64,000 nucleotides of DNA. It comes from Psychroflexus aurantiacus (lineage in GTDB: Bacteria > Bacteroidota > Bacteroidia > Flavobacteriales > Flavobacteriaceae). A program made the translations under genes and the position numbers. Under the pieces are notes generated by a model that did no database searches, had not been told where the DNA came from, and worked only from the letters and a program-made list of their open reading frames with translations. Location: assembly GCF_010820555.1 (NCBI RefSeq), contig NZ_JAAIKD010000003.1, positions 410,014-474,013 of the forward strand, read 5' to 3'. Every line of letters starts with the position of its first letter. Position 1 is the stretch's first letter. Shown in pieces: positions 24,844 to 33,941 of this stretch.

Positions 24844-27198
24844 ATGAAACCAGATACAATTCATCAGAAGATTGAGACTGCTTCCCATGTGATTGGCAAG
24901 ACATGGCCGCTATATGCCTTCGTGACCTCCAATCCGCTGACCGGCTATGAAAATGAGCCTTTCAAAGAGGCAACGCTCAGGGCAGAGCAGCTCGCAGGCG
25001 GGCATCTTTTACCGGAGGTTTCGGTCTTCAGGAATGCATGGGAAAAAGGAGAAATTGACCAACAGGAATTAAAGGCCCTTTTCAAAAAAAACGGGGTCGC
25101 TTTTTCTCCGGAAGAAAGTCTGCTTCAAATGGAAGCTACACATGCTGAATACCTGAATTCTTCTCATGAAGTCGATAGGCTTCTCATCAAATGGCTGGTG
25201 GCTTTTATGGATGAAGGCCTTGCCGAATGGAGCATGCCCAATAAAGAAAAAGGCTTTTATAAAGCCTGGAAATCCCTGGTTCGGTACGATAAAGAATTCA
25301 GATTAAAGCCTTTGGTGGCTCTGCCTGACGAAAGTTCTGACTTCTTAAAGGAACTTTTAGAAGAATTCTCTGAAGACGATCAGCTTAAACTCTTCGAACA
25401 TCACTTAGCCGCCTTACCAGGCTGGACAGGTTACATCAAATACAGGGCAGAAACAAATTCAGAATGGCAAAAAAAATTCAGTATCACTCTGGAAGACTAC
25501 CTGGCCGTTCGCCTGTGCATTGCAAGCCAGTTAAATTTCGACTTGCTTCCCGCTCAGCCCATCGCTCAGAAGAAGAATGAAAAAAGGGAACTTCAGTATG
25601 CCTGGCTAAAAGCCTGGGAACTGACCTGGCAAAAAAGAATGTCCAAAGACCTGGACACCCTGCTTAAAACGTCACAGGAAACCCCTGCTTCGAATCAGGA
25701 AGCTCAAGCTCCCGACGCCCAGCTGGTGTTTTGTATCGATACCCGATCGGAGCTGATCCGTCGCCACATCGAGTCTCAAGGAAATTACGAAACCTTTGGT
25801 TATGCCGGTTTTTTTGGAATTGCCATGGATTATACCAACTTAAGCAATGGTATTACCAAAAAATCATGTCCGCCGATTTTAGCTTCTGCCTATAAGGTTT
25901 CAGAACAGCCAAAAAGCGAACATCAGCAGGAAGCCAAAACATATCACCAACGCCAGAAAAAGGAAAAATTCACGCATTACTTCCTGAAACGCATGAAACA
26001 CATGCTCCCTTCAGCCTTTGGATACGTGGAAGGCTCCGGCTTCTTTTACGGCATTTTACTTTTTCTAAGGACCATTGTCCCGGGAAAACTTTACAACCCC
26101 AGACGAACTGAAAACCGATCTTTTGAGCGGCATTTCAATCCACAGCTTCATGCTGTAAATGAAACCTCGTCTTCAGATGAAATCCGTCTGGAAGAAAGAA
26201 CTGCCATCGTGAAATCTGCCTTTGACCTGATGGGATGGAAAACCTTCTCCCCTATAGTCCTGTTTGTGGGTCATGGCAGCCACTCAGCCAACAATCCGTT
26301 TGGATCCAGTTTAGATTGTGGGGCCTGTGCCGCCAGTCCCGGCAGACACAATGCCCGAATGCTGGCTAAACTCGCTAACCAGCCCGACGTGAGAGAAGCG
26401 CTCAAAGCCTCTGGCATACATATACCTTCAACAACGTTTTTCGTAGGAGCAGAACACAATACAACCACAGATGAAATCCTTCTGTTCGATGCTGAACGGC
26501 CGGAGACTCACAAAGCCCAGCTGGCTAACCTGAAAGCAAGGTTGCACCAGGCTCAGGCTTCGGCAACCTCAGAACGTCTGGGAAAATCGGAAAACAGCAT
26601 TAAGGCAGCGCATATAAAAACCAATGACTGGTCTGAAACCAGACCCGAATGGGGACTTGCCAAAAATGCAGGATTTATCGTCGGCCCCAGAGCTTTATCC
26701 AAAAGCATCAACCTGAAAGGAAATTGCTTCCTGCATTCTTACGACTGGGAAATGGACCCGGAAGGTCAGGCACTGGAAGGTATCATGCAGGGCCCTATGG
26801 TGGTAACCCAATGGATCAACAACCATTACTACTTCTCTTCGGTGGATAATGACAACTATGGCGGAGGCTCCAAAATCACGCATAACGTCACAGGACGATT
26901 TGGCGTCATGCAGGGAAATGGAGGTGACTTAAAAAGAGGCCTGCCCCTGCAATCTGTGAACGAAACCGATCAAAAAGCCTATCATCAGCCCCTGAGGTTA
27001 TCGGTTTATATTCAGGCTCCATTAGAACGAATTAACGGTATTCTAAAAAAGAACGCGAACCTGAAATCTCTGCTGGATAACGAATGGATTTATCTCCTGA
27101 TCATCGATCCTAAGGATTCTAACCAAATCAAGCGCTACGAGCAGAATTTAACCTGGAAAGCTTCCAGTACAGCCGTAAAAGAGCTGGCTGATCTGTGA
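24844..27198 (+). CDS. dabA: DabA, DUF2309 carbonic-anhydrase-like subunit of the DAB system
   Basis: A 784-residue cytoplasmic-face protein (DUF2309/UPF0753). The four residues of the beta-carbonic-anhydrase-like zinc site are present: C297 and D299 in VFCIDTRSE, H477 in VGHGSHSANNP and C492 in LDCGACA. The spacing (Cys-x-Asp, then His to Cys 15 residues) equals that of Halothiobacillus DabA (C351/D353/H524/C539). Length is within the family range. The gene starts four bases after dabB and is the last gene of the operon, followed by a stem-loop. It should provide intracellular bicarbonate for carboxylation reactions; no Rubisco gene is in the window. Confidence 0.93.
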   Translation: MKPDTIHQKIETASHVIGKTWPLYAFVTSNPLTGYENEPFKEATLRAEQLAGGHLLPEVSVFRNAWEKGEIDQQELKALFKKNGVAFSPEESLLQMEATHAEYLNSSHEVDRLLIKWLVAFMDEGLAEWSMPNKEKGFYKAWKSLVRYDKEFRLKPLVALPDESSDFLKELLEEFSEDDQLKLFEHHLAALPGWTGYIKYRAETNSEWQKKFSITLEDYLAVRLCIASQLNFDLLPAQPIAQKKNEKRELQYAWLKAWELTWQKRMSKDLDTLLKTSQETPASNQEAQAPDAQLVFCIDTRSELIRRHIESQGNYETFGYAGFFGIAMDYTNLSNGITKKSCPPILASAYKVSEQPKSEHQQEAKTYHQRQKKEKFTHYFLKRMKHMLPSAFGYVEGSGFFYGILLFLRTIVPGKLYNPRRTENRSFERHFNPQLHAVNETSSSDEIRLEERTAIVKSAFDLMGWKTFSPIVLFVGHGSHSANNPFGSSLDCGACAASPGRHNARMLAKLANQPDVREALKASGIHIPSTTFFVGAEHNTTTDEILLFDAERPETHKAQLANLKARLHQAQASATSERLGKSENSIKAAHIKTNDWSETRPEWGLAKNAGFIVGPRALSKSINLKGNCFLHSYDWEMDPEGQALEGIMQGPMVVTQWINNHYYFSSVDNDNYGGGSKITHNVTGRFGVMQGNGGDLKRGLPLQSVNETDQKAYHQPLRLSVYIQAPLERINGILKKNANLKSLLDNEWIYLLIIDPKDSNQIKRYEQNLTWKASSTAVKELADL

Positions 27199-27254
27199 TA
27201 ACTCCTAAAGCAAAAACTCCATCCTAAGCATGTTTTTGTTTTTAATCCTTTATT

Positions 27255-27280
27255 GGCGGAGACTGGTAAACGTCTCTGCC
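27255..27280 (+). terminator. Stem-loop after dabA
   Basis: GGCGGAGAC and GTCTCTGCC pair around TGGTAAAC with one G-T wobble, followed by TTTAGAGGTTT. It lies 57 bases after the dabA stop and between converging genes. Confidence 0.55.
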
Positions 27281-27316
27281 TTTAGAGGTTTATGATGTGA
27301 ATGTCAAATCGGTTTC

Positions 27317-28186
27317 CTAGCTGGCAGAACCTTTTTTCCAAAGCTTAGTCGCCCCCTTTACAACGGGCAAAACGGTGAACCCTACCACAAGCCCGACTAC
27401 AAATTCTGCTAAAATAGAAGGCAAACCTGCAAGAAGGTCGTGGATGAAATGAATGTTGTGCGTGAAAATTCCGCCGGAAACCAGTAATAGAGCAATCGTA
27501 CCAATGACCGTCAGGCTTTTGATAACAACAGGTAGCGCATTAATCAAAAAACGACCGATTTTATCAGACACACCGTTGTCTAAAGAAACCAGCTTAGCGC
27601 CAAATTCGTCCATTCGGACAATTAGTGCCACCAGACCATAAACGCCTACAGTCGCGACTAAGGCTATCAGGCTTACCGTCAGAATTTGAGTGAGTAAATC
27701 TCCCTCTGCAACACTCCCCAAAGCTATAATCACAATTTCTACAGACAGAATAAAGTCGGTAAGAATCGCCGATTTTATCTTTTTCTTTTCCAGACTTAGG
27801 ATGTCTTCTTTCGGAAGTTTCTGAAGTTTCGGAGTTTCGTTCTTATTGGCATGCGGCACAAAATATTCATATATCTTTTCGGCACCCTCATAGGCAAGGT
27901 ATAAACCGCCAAGGATAAGAATGATATTTATGGCTGCAGGCAAAAACGCATTCAATAAAAAGGCCAGCGGCAAAATGATCAACTTATTGAGAAAAGAACC
28001 TTTGGTTATCTCCCAGATGACCGGCAACTCACGTGCAGACATAAATCCGGAGGCCTTTTCGGCATTGACAGCCAGATCGTCACCCAGCAAGCCTGCTGTT
28101 TTCTTTCCGGCGATTTTACCCATCACCGCTACATCATCCATCAATGTAGCCACATCATCTAAAAGCGCAAAAAATCCTGAAGCCAT
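27317..28186 (-). CDS. DUF808 family inner-membrane protein (YedI-like)
   Basis: A 289-residue membrane protein opening MASGFFALLDDVATLMDDVAVMGKIAGKKTAG, the diagnostic N-terminus of DUF808. About seven hydrophobic segments follow, including conserved LPLAFLLNAFLPAAINIIL and LRINALPVV-like regions. Function is unknown in all members. It converges on the DAB operon, separated by a stem-loop, and is followed by the DNA glycosylase gene in the upstream direction; no operon partner is evident. Confidence 0.9.
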   Translation of the reverse strand: MASGFFALLDDVATLMDDVAVMGKIAGKKTAGLLGDDLAVNAEKASGFMSARELPVIWEITKGSFLNKLIILPLAFLLNAFLPAAINIILILGGLYLAYEGAEKIYEYFVPHANKNETPKLQKLPKEDILSLEKKKIKSAILTDFILSVEIVIIALGSVAEGDLLTQILTVSLIALVATVGVYGLVALIVRMDEFGAKLVSLDNGVSDKIGRFLINALPVVIKSLTVIGTIALLLVSGGIFTHNIHFIHDLLAGLPSILAEFVVGLVVGFTVLPVVKGATKLWKKGSAS

Positions 28187-28261
28187 ACCTGAGTTTTAAT
28201 AGTGAGGAGCAAGATAAGGCTTCCTGCTAAACTTTTATTTCGAAACCACGGATTTTTGAGC

Positions 28262-29044
28262 TTAAAGCTCCTGCCATTGAGGTGAGAAGTAGGTGGTCCT
28301 CCCGCCTACTTTTATTTTTTCAATTTCAGCGCCCGTATGAAAACAGGTGGCCCCTTCTTTTCTGAAGTGCATCAGGAAATGTTCCGGGAAGTCGCCGTAA
28401 TGGGCGTCGTTTTCGATGGCCACTTCAATCACGGTTTTCATAGCATCGAAGACACGCTCTATTGCCTCAGAAGTCAAATCTTCCACTTTTTTGGTCGGAT
28501 GCATTTTGGCCTGGTATAAAATTTCATCGGCCATCCAGTTTCCTAAACCGGCCGCCACGCTTTGATCCATCAGGATCTTTTTGATATCGGTCTTTCGGCC
28601 CTGCAGTGAGGTTTTAAAATCCTCGAGCTTCAGCGCTCTGGCATCGTCGCTTAACTTATGTTCAGCTTTAAATTCTGCTATGGAACCGGTGAGGTCCCAC
28701 CAGCCAAACTTGCGTTTGTTTTCAAAGGCAAAGTGGAATCCATTCTCAAAAGTTAACTGGATGTGGCCGTATTTAGGCCGGTCCTCTTCGCTCTTATAAT
28801 AATTAGGTCTGCCCGTCATTCCAAAGTGTATGACCAGTATTTTGTCACCTGTGGTCTCCACGAACAAATATTTGCCAATGCGCTGTGTGGCTTTAAATTC
28901 TTGATGGATTAAATGCGCTTCAAAATCTGATCTGGATTGCTTGAGCAATCTTGAATCCCGGCAATCCAAGGCAATAATGCGCTGATGCAAAGCCGTACTA
29001 TCTATATACACCTTGTAATTCTCTACTTCTGGTAATTCGGGCAT
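28262..29044 (-). CDS. Fpg/Nei-family DNA glycosylase with degenerate zinc finger
   Basis: Base-excision repair glycosylase/AP lyase. The 260-residue protein begins MPELPEVE, with the N-terminal proline P2 and E3 used for Schiff-base chemistry, and has the catalytic-domain lysine in RIGKYLFV and the H2TH motif in LMDQSVAAGLGNWMADEIL (about 163-181). The C-terminal finger GATCFHTGAEI through GGRTTYFSPQWQ keeps the essential arginine, but three of four zinc cysteines are replaced (T, S and W). It should therefore adopt a zincless finger like NEIL1 and related proteins. It cannot be decided whether it acts on oxidised purines or pyrimidines. Confidence 0.9.
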   Translation of the reverse strand: MPELPEVENYKVYIDSTALHQRIIALDCRDSRLLKQSRSDFEAHLIHQEFKATQRIGKYLFVETTGDKILVIHFGMTGRPNYYKSEEDRPKYGHIQLTFENGFHFAFENKRKFGWWDLTGSIAEFKAEHKLSDDARALKLEDFKTSLQGRKTDIKKILMDQSVAAGLGNWMADEILYQAKMHPTKKVEDLTSEAIERVFDAMKTVIEVAIENDAHYGDFPEHFLMHFRKEGATCFHTGAEIEKIKVGGRTTYFSPQWQEL

Positions 29045-29351
29045 GACTTTTTTATTTAAAGTTATAAAAATAAGCAGATCTCATTACATTAAGCCTGATG
29101 CATTCCATCTAAGTTCTCTTTCATCTATTTTCAAAGTATTCCCGCAAGCGGATTTTGCACCTCCTAGCTCTATGCATCACAATACATTGCTTACATCAAA
29201 TCCTTAGCTTAAATATCCAGCTGGGTGAGATGACTTCTAAAGGGGTTTCAATAGTTTTGATGTTTCGTCATAATTATATGAATCATTAACCTGGCATTTT
29301 CCCGGTAAATCTTATATTCGGTGTTAACTTATTTTTTGAACGCTGAATATC
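29045..29351. other. Intergenic region upstream of metalloprotease gene
   Basis: 307 bases between divergent genes. No gene, repeat or strong palindrome seen; AT-rich stretches around 29260-29340 may hold the promoter of the metalloprotease gene, but no exact TAnnTTTG box is present. Confidence 0.5.
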
Positions 29352-31760
29352 ATGAAAACATTTATTTGCATTGCTGTTTTACTTATCACCTCACTGGCTA
29401 ACGCGCAAAGCTTCGACAGCTTAAAAGACAAGGACGAGCTCACCAAGCAGGAAGGCTTTTTCGACTTCTGGTATTCCCAGAAAGAAGATAAAATTTACCT
29501 GCAGGTCAACCGTCTGGATCAGGAATTTATCTATGTGAATTCACTGACCAGCGGTCTGGGTTCGAACGATATTGGTCTGGACCGCGGTAAGCTGGGTAAC
29601 ACCGCCATCGTCAAGTTTCAGCGTGCTGGAAATAAGCTGCTGCTGATGCAGCCCAATCAGGACTTCAGAGCCAATACCTCTAACGAACTGGAACGCCGAA
29701 GCGTCGAAGAGGCGTTTGCCAAATCGGTGGTCTTTGGTTTTGACATCCTGGAGGAAAACGAAAATGCGTTCCTGATCGACTTCACTCCCTTTTTGATGCG
29801 GGATGCTTACGGGGTTTCCAAACAACTGAAGCGACAAAAACAAGGCACCTATAAACTGGACCAAAGCAAAAGCGCCTTGGCCATGCAACGCACCAAAACC
29901 TTTCCGAAAAACACCGAATTTGAAGCCCTGCTCACCTTCACTGGCGATGCAGAGGGCCGAAACATCCGCTCGGTTGCTCCCGACGCTTCCAACCTTAGCG
30001 TCATCCAGCACCACAGCTTGGTGCAGTTGCCCGATGAGGGCTACCAGAAACGCGAATTCGATCCGCGAAGCGGCGCGAATTTCATCTCCTATCAGGATTA
30101 TGCCACCCCTATTTTTGAGCCATTGACCAAGCGCTACATCACACGCCATCGCCTAGAGAAAAAGAATCCTGAAGCCAGCCTGAGCGAAGCCAAAGCGCCG
30201 ATTATTTATTATTTAGACCCCGGAACCCCGGAGCCTGTCCGGTCTGCTTTGCTGGAAGGTGCCCAATGGTGGGACCAGGCCTTTGAAGCCCTGGGCTATA
30301 AGAATGCCTTTCAGGTCAGGATGCTTCCTGCCGATGCCGATCCCATGGATTTGCGGTATAATATGATACAATGGGTACACCGCTCCACCCGCGGCTGGAG
30401 TTATGGCATGAGCATAGTCGATCCGCGTACCGGTGAAATCTTAAAAGGTCATGTGAGTTTAGGAAGCCTCAGGATTCGCCAGGATTTTATGATTGCCCAG
30501 GCTTTGATGAACCGACCATTTGCCGCTTCAGATGAAAATTATAAACCTATGCTGGACATGGCTCTGGCAAGAATTCGCCAGTTATCGGCTCACGAAGTCG
30601 GGCATACCCTGGGGTTTGCGCATAACTTTGCCGCCAGTACCAATGCGGATGCCAGCGTCATGGATTATCCGCATCCCAACTTAAGACTGGAAGAAAACCA
30701 GATCGATTTCTCCAAAGCCTACGACACCAATATCGGTGAGTGGGATAAAGTGACCGTGGCTTATAGCTACGGAGCCGGCGATACCGACCAAACCGAAAAA
30801 GAATACCTGGAATCCGTTTTAAAACAAGCCCGGGATGAGGGTCTGCAGTTTATCAGCGATGCCGATGCCCGTGCACAGGGCGGAGCCCATGCGTATGCCC
30901 ATTTGTGGGATAATGGCAGAGAGGCTTCCGAAGAATTAAACCGTGTCCTGGAACTTCGTCAGACCGCCATCTCTCACTTCTCTGAAGACAACATCAGGAC
31001 GGGGGAAGCCTATTCCGTTTTAGAAGATGTGTTTGTGCCTTTGTATTTCTTCCACCGCTATCAAACCGAAGCTACCGTCAAACTCATCGGGGGTCTGGAT
31101 TACAACTACGCCACCAAGGGAAGTAATTTGAAGGTGGTGGAAATGATTCCGAAGCAGGAACAGAAAAAAGCTCTTGAAGCCACTCTAAAAACACTCGATG
31201 CTGAAACTTTAGCCATTCCAAAACGCATTCTGGACCTGTTTCCGCCCCGTGCTTTTGGCTACTCCAGAAACCGAGAATCGTTCAAAAGCAATACAGGGGT
31301 CAGTTTTGATGCCCTGGGAGCTGCCGCTACAGCAAGCGACATGAGCTTAGGCCTGTTGCTGCATCCGGAGCGAGCCAACCGATTGGTTCAACAGCACGCC
31401 CTGGAAGACTCCAATCTAGGATTGGAAAAGGTCCTGCAGGAACTGGTCAAAAATTCATTCCGACAGAAACACAGCTCCGATTATCTGACTCAGGTGCAAA
31501 ACACCATCAATTTCAATGTATTGAAGCATGTGATGAACCTTTCAGCAAGTGATGAAAGCATACCGCAGGTGAAAGCCCTGGCCAATAAAATCTTAGCCGA
31601 ATTAAAAGACAGGTTCAGCAAGGATGATTCTGCCATAACTTCAGAAATGCATTACCGCATTGAACAGTTTATGGAAGACCCCGAAGAATTCGAAGTTATC
31701 CCTTCACCTGCAATCCCTGACGGCAGTCCGATTGGAAGCTTTCAGTGCTTAAATGAATAA
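29352..31760 (+). CDS. Secreted zinc metalloprotease, DUF5117/DUF4953 type
   Basis: An 802-residue exported protein with a Sec signal peptide (residues 1-19, ending LANAQ). The first 300 residues have the DUF5117-like propeptide/beta region with IYLQVNRLDQEFIYVNSLTSGLGSNDIG-type blocks. The catalytic domain contains HEVGHTLGFAHN with zinc ligands H414, H418 and H424 and the base E415, followed by the SVMDYPHPNL Met-turn. This is a metzincin-type arrangement. The C-terminal 300 residues are helical. Such proteases are widespread in Bacteroidota; substrates are unknown. Monocistronic. Confidence 0.9.
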   Translation: MKTFICIAVLLITSLANAQSFDSLKDKDELTKQEGFFDFWYSQKEDKIYLQVNRLDQEFIYVNSLTSGLGSNDIGLDRGKLGNTAIVKFQRAGNKLLLMQPNQDFRANTSNELERRSVEEAFAKSVVFGFDILEENENAFLIDFTPFLMRDAYGVSKQLKRQKQGTYKLDQSKSALAMQRTKTFPKNTEFEALLTFTGDAEGRNIRSVAPDASNLSVIQHHSLVQLPDEGYQKREFDPRSGANFISYQDYATPIFEPLTKRYITRHRLEKKNPEASLSEAKAPIIYYLDPGTPEPVRSALLEGAQWWDQAFEALGYKNAFQVRMLPADADPMDLRYNMIQWVHRSTRGWSYGMSIVDPRTGEILKGHVSLGSLRIRQDFMIAQALMNRPFAASDENYKPMLDMALARIRQLSAHEVGHTLGFAHNFAASTNADASVMDYPHPNLRLEENQIDFSKAYDTNIGEWDKVTVAYSYGAGDTDQTEKEYLESVLKQARDEGLQFISDADARAQGGAHAYAHLWDNGREASEELNRVLELRQTAISHFSEDNIRTGEAYSVLEDVFVPLYFFHRYQTEATVKLIGGLDYNYATKGSNLKVVEMIPKQEQKKALEATLKTLDAETLAIPKRILDLFPPRAFGYSRNRESFKSNTGVSFDALGAAATASDMSLGLLLHPERANRLVQQHALEDSNLGLEKVLQELVKNSFRQKHSSDYLTQVQNTINFNVLKHVMNLSASDESIPQVKALANKILAELKDRFSKDDSAITSEMHYRIEQFMEDPEEFEVIPSPAIPDGSPIGSFQCLNE

Positions 31761-32070
31761 GGGTTGAAAGGTCAGAGGTTCACGCGCGATTGAATCACCA
31801 GACGGTACCCGATGCCAGACCTAATTATAGACGCTTGAAAATCCATTTTGGTCTTAAAATTTTCGCCTATGCAAGGTTTTGGTGAAATAGGTTTTAGAAT
31901 TTCTAAATTTTAACATTTTTACGAATAAGACCCTAAGGATTTGCAAATCAGAGGCCTCCGGTTTTTATGCATGAGCTTAAGCAAGCCCTACTAAAAAATC
32001 GGCCGGCAATTTGTTTGGCTGGTATTAATTTATTGTTACTTTTATCTTAATACTAACATAAATTCATACT
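31761..32070. other. Intergenic region with degenerate repeat and S8 protease promoter
   Basis: 310 bases. At 31774-31796 it carries AGAGGTTCACGCGCGATTG, an imperfect copy of the sequence at 33452-33476 on the other side of the protease gene. The right end holds the promoter of the S8 protease. No gene seen. Confidence 0.6.
32014..32044 (+). promoter_or_regulatory. Bacteroidota promoter of the S8 protease gene
   Basis: TTTG (32014-32017), a spacer of exactly 19 bases, and TACTTTTA (32037-32044). This matches the Bacteroidota -33/-7 consensus TTTG-N19-TAnnTTTG in 11 of 12 defined positions or better apart from the last base. The ATG follows 26 bases downstream. Confidence 0.7.
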
Positions 32071-33354
32071 ATGAAAAATTATTTTAATTTTAAGTTTTTA
32101 CTGGTTGCGACCTTTGCAATCACATTGTTTTCCTGCTCGGAGGAAGTAGATTCCGACAGCATCCAAAACCTTAAAGAACAAGACAGTTTCGACTCCGCAA
32201 ATACTGTCGGACAATCTCAGCTTATTCCCGGACAATATATCGTTGTGCTTAAGGGCAATGCCGCAGAGAAAAACGATTCCAATCTGAATGCTCGCGAAAA
32301 TGTGTTGAACATTTTGCAAACCATACTTTCTGAAAGTAATTCTGCTGAAAACAAAACATCTGCAAACCTAGAGCCTGTTAATGTTTATTCCAGATCCATT
32401 GCCGGAGCTACCTTAAAATTAACGGAAGCTCAAGCCGATCTTTTAAGAATGGACGAGCGGGTAAGCTACGTTGAGCAGGATCGTATTGTTCAATTCGCAC
32501 CACCTTGTGGAACTCCCAACGGAGGTCCATGTGATCCAACCGATCCAGTTGATGGCGGCGGTGACGGTGGAGGAGGCACCTCTTCTCAGGAAACACCTTG
32601 GGGAATTACACGTGTGAATGGTGCAACCGGTTATACCGGAAGCAATGTAGCCTGGGTATTAGATTCTGGTATCGATTTAGATCATCCGGATTTAAATGTA
32701 GATGCCTCTCGTGGATACAATGCCTTCACTTCTGGCAGAGATGGAAAATCTACGGATGATGGAAACGGACACGGTACACACGTTGCTGGAACCATTGCGG
32801 CTTTAAATAACTCTTTAGGGGTTATTGGTGTTGCTCCTGGAGCAACTGTAGTTCCTGTAAAAGTACTGGACTCTAGAGGTTCAGGTTCTTATTCTGGTGT
32901 TATTGCCGGAGTAGACCATGTGGCTGCAAACGGAGCTGCTGGTGATGTTGCCAACATGAGTCTGGGTGGACCTGTCTCTGTAGCACTTGAAGATGCTATT
33001 AAAGCTGCTGCTCAGAAAGGTATCAACTTTATGCTTGCTGCCGGAAATGAAGCACAGGATGCGAATAATGTATCTCCTGCGCGTGTGAACGGAACTAACA
33101 TTTATACGATTTCAGCGATGAGTCAGGGTGACAACTGGGCCAGTTTTTCAAACTTTGGAAATCCACCAGTAGATTACTGTGCACCTGGCGTTTCTGTTAA
33201 ATCTACCTGGAAAGACGGAGGCTACAACACGATTAGTGGTACTTCCATGGCAACACCACATGCTGCCGGTGTCTTATTACTGGGTGCTGCAAGTACAAGC
33301 GGTACCGTAAACGGTGATCCCGATGGAACTGCCGATCCTATTATCACAAACTAA
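32071..33354 (+). CDS. Subtilisin-like S8 serine protease, lipoprotein
   Basis: A 427-residue secreted protease. Signal peptide with lipobox (LFSCS, cysteine at about 22), an I9-type inhibitor propeptide (about 45-142: LIPGQYIVVLKG through VSYVEQDRIV), a Gly/Asp-rich linker, then the subtilisin catalytic domain. The triad is D198 (VLDSGIDLDHPDL), H234 (GNGHGTHVAGT) and S392 (SGTSMATPHAAG). It belongs to the proteinase-K-like branch. It lacks a C-terminal type IX sorting domain and ends soon after the catalytic serine region. It has its own promoter and a strong terminator, so it is monocistronic. Confidence 0.95.
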   Translation: MKNYFNFKFLLVATFAITLFSCSEEVDSDSIQNLKEQDSFDSANTVGQSQLIPGQYIVVLKGNAAEKNDSNLNARENVLNILQTILSESNSAENKTSANLEPVNVYSRSIAGATLKLTEAQADLLRMDERVSYVEQDRIVQFAPPCGTPNGGPCDPTDPVDGGGDGGGGTSSQETPWGITRVNGATGYTGSNVAWVLDSGIDLDHPDLNVDASRGYNAFTSGRDGKSTDDGNGHGTHVAGTIAALNNSLGVIGVAPGATVVPVKVLDSRGSGSYSGVIAGVDHVAANGAAGDVANMSLGGPVSVALEDAIKAAAQKGINFMLAAGNEAQDANNVSPARVNGTNIYTISAMSQGDNWASFSNFGNPPVDYCAPGVSVKSTWKDGGYNTISGTSMATPHAAGVLLLGAASTSGTVNGDPDGTADPIITN

Positions 33355-33376
33355 TTAATAGTATAATAGATTATAT

Positions 33377-33402
33377 AAGAGCCGATTCGTCGGCTCTTTT
33401 TT
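33377..33402 (+). terminator. Rho-independent terminator of S8 protease
   Basis: AAGAGCCGA and TCGGCTCTT form a nine-base stem with a TTCG tetraloop followed by six Ts, 22 bases after the stop codon. Confidence 0.92.
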
Positions 33403-33451
33403 ATTTTATAGGTATAAGCAGCTATCTAATTTTAGACCATACAAGTTTATG

Positions 33452-33476
33452 AGAGTTCACTCGCGATTGCATCGCG
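33452..33476. repeat. Degenerate repeat with CGCGAT/ATCGCG palindrome
   Basis: AGAGTTCACTCGCGATTGC followed by ATCGCG. The palindrome CGCGAT-TGC-ATCGCG (33462-33476) is intact here and degraded in the related copy at 31774-31796. Confidence 0.5.
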
Positions 33477-33490
33477 CGTTGGCTACTTTT

Positions 33491-33790
33491 TTATTTGACC
33501 CCGATCACGTTTAAATAAGTCGGCCCTCCATCCACAGGATAGCCCTCAATGGGTTCTGCAGTTAAAGTTATTGTCTTACCTATATACTCATCAAGGTCTA
33601 CCCTTTCACTTTTTAAAGCATACAAAGCATCTTCGGTTTGAAGTGTATGCGTTCCATATTGGTAGCTGGTGATGCCCTGAGCCTGTAAAAGCCCCGTATA
33701 CTCTAACATAGGAGACGTGTTAAAATCTTTTTTTTGTGTACTGCAAGTCAGTAAACATAAAGCAAGAACAGTATATACAAGTGTTTTCAT
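33491..33790 (-). CDS. Small lipoprotein of unknown function
   Basis: A 99-residue lipoprotein: signal peptide MKTLVYTVLALCLLTC with the lipobox cysteine at C16. The mature part (about 80 residues) is rich in beta-strand patterns, with TLQTEDALYALKSERVDLDEYIGKTITLTAEPIEGYPVDGGP, reminiscent of a small OB-fold domain: the phrase on a parameter bound to a fixed element followed by GKTITLTAEP recurs in such proteins. No function is known. It is monocistronic, between the S8 protease terminator and the deaminase gene. Confidence 0.65.
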   Translation of the reverse strand: MKTLVYTVLALCLLTCSTQKKDFNTSPMLEYTGLLQAQGITSYQYGTHTLQTEDALYALKSERVDLDEYIGKTITLTAEPIEGYPVDGGPTYLNVIGVK

Positions 33791-33941
33791 GACATTTATT
33801 TTTTTAAAAGTTAGTATTTTTTAAATAATCCACCGAAGACAGAGGCTTTATTTTTTTCGATCAAAAGCTGGTTAAAAATTCTGCCGGCGTCGCCTCCCTT
33901 GCCGAACTATATCAAAGCCTTTTTTAATACGTCTTGTAGCA

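Noticed and set aside
29541..30149. Minus-strand frame of 202 codons in the metalloprotease gene
   Set aside because: Shadow of the protease frame with no promoter and no domain.
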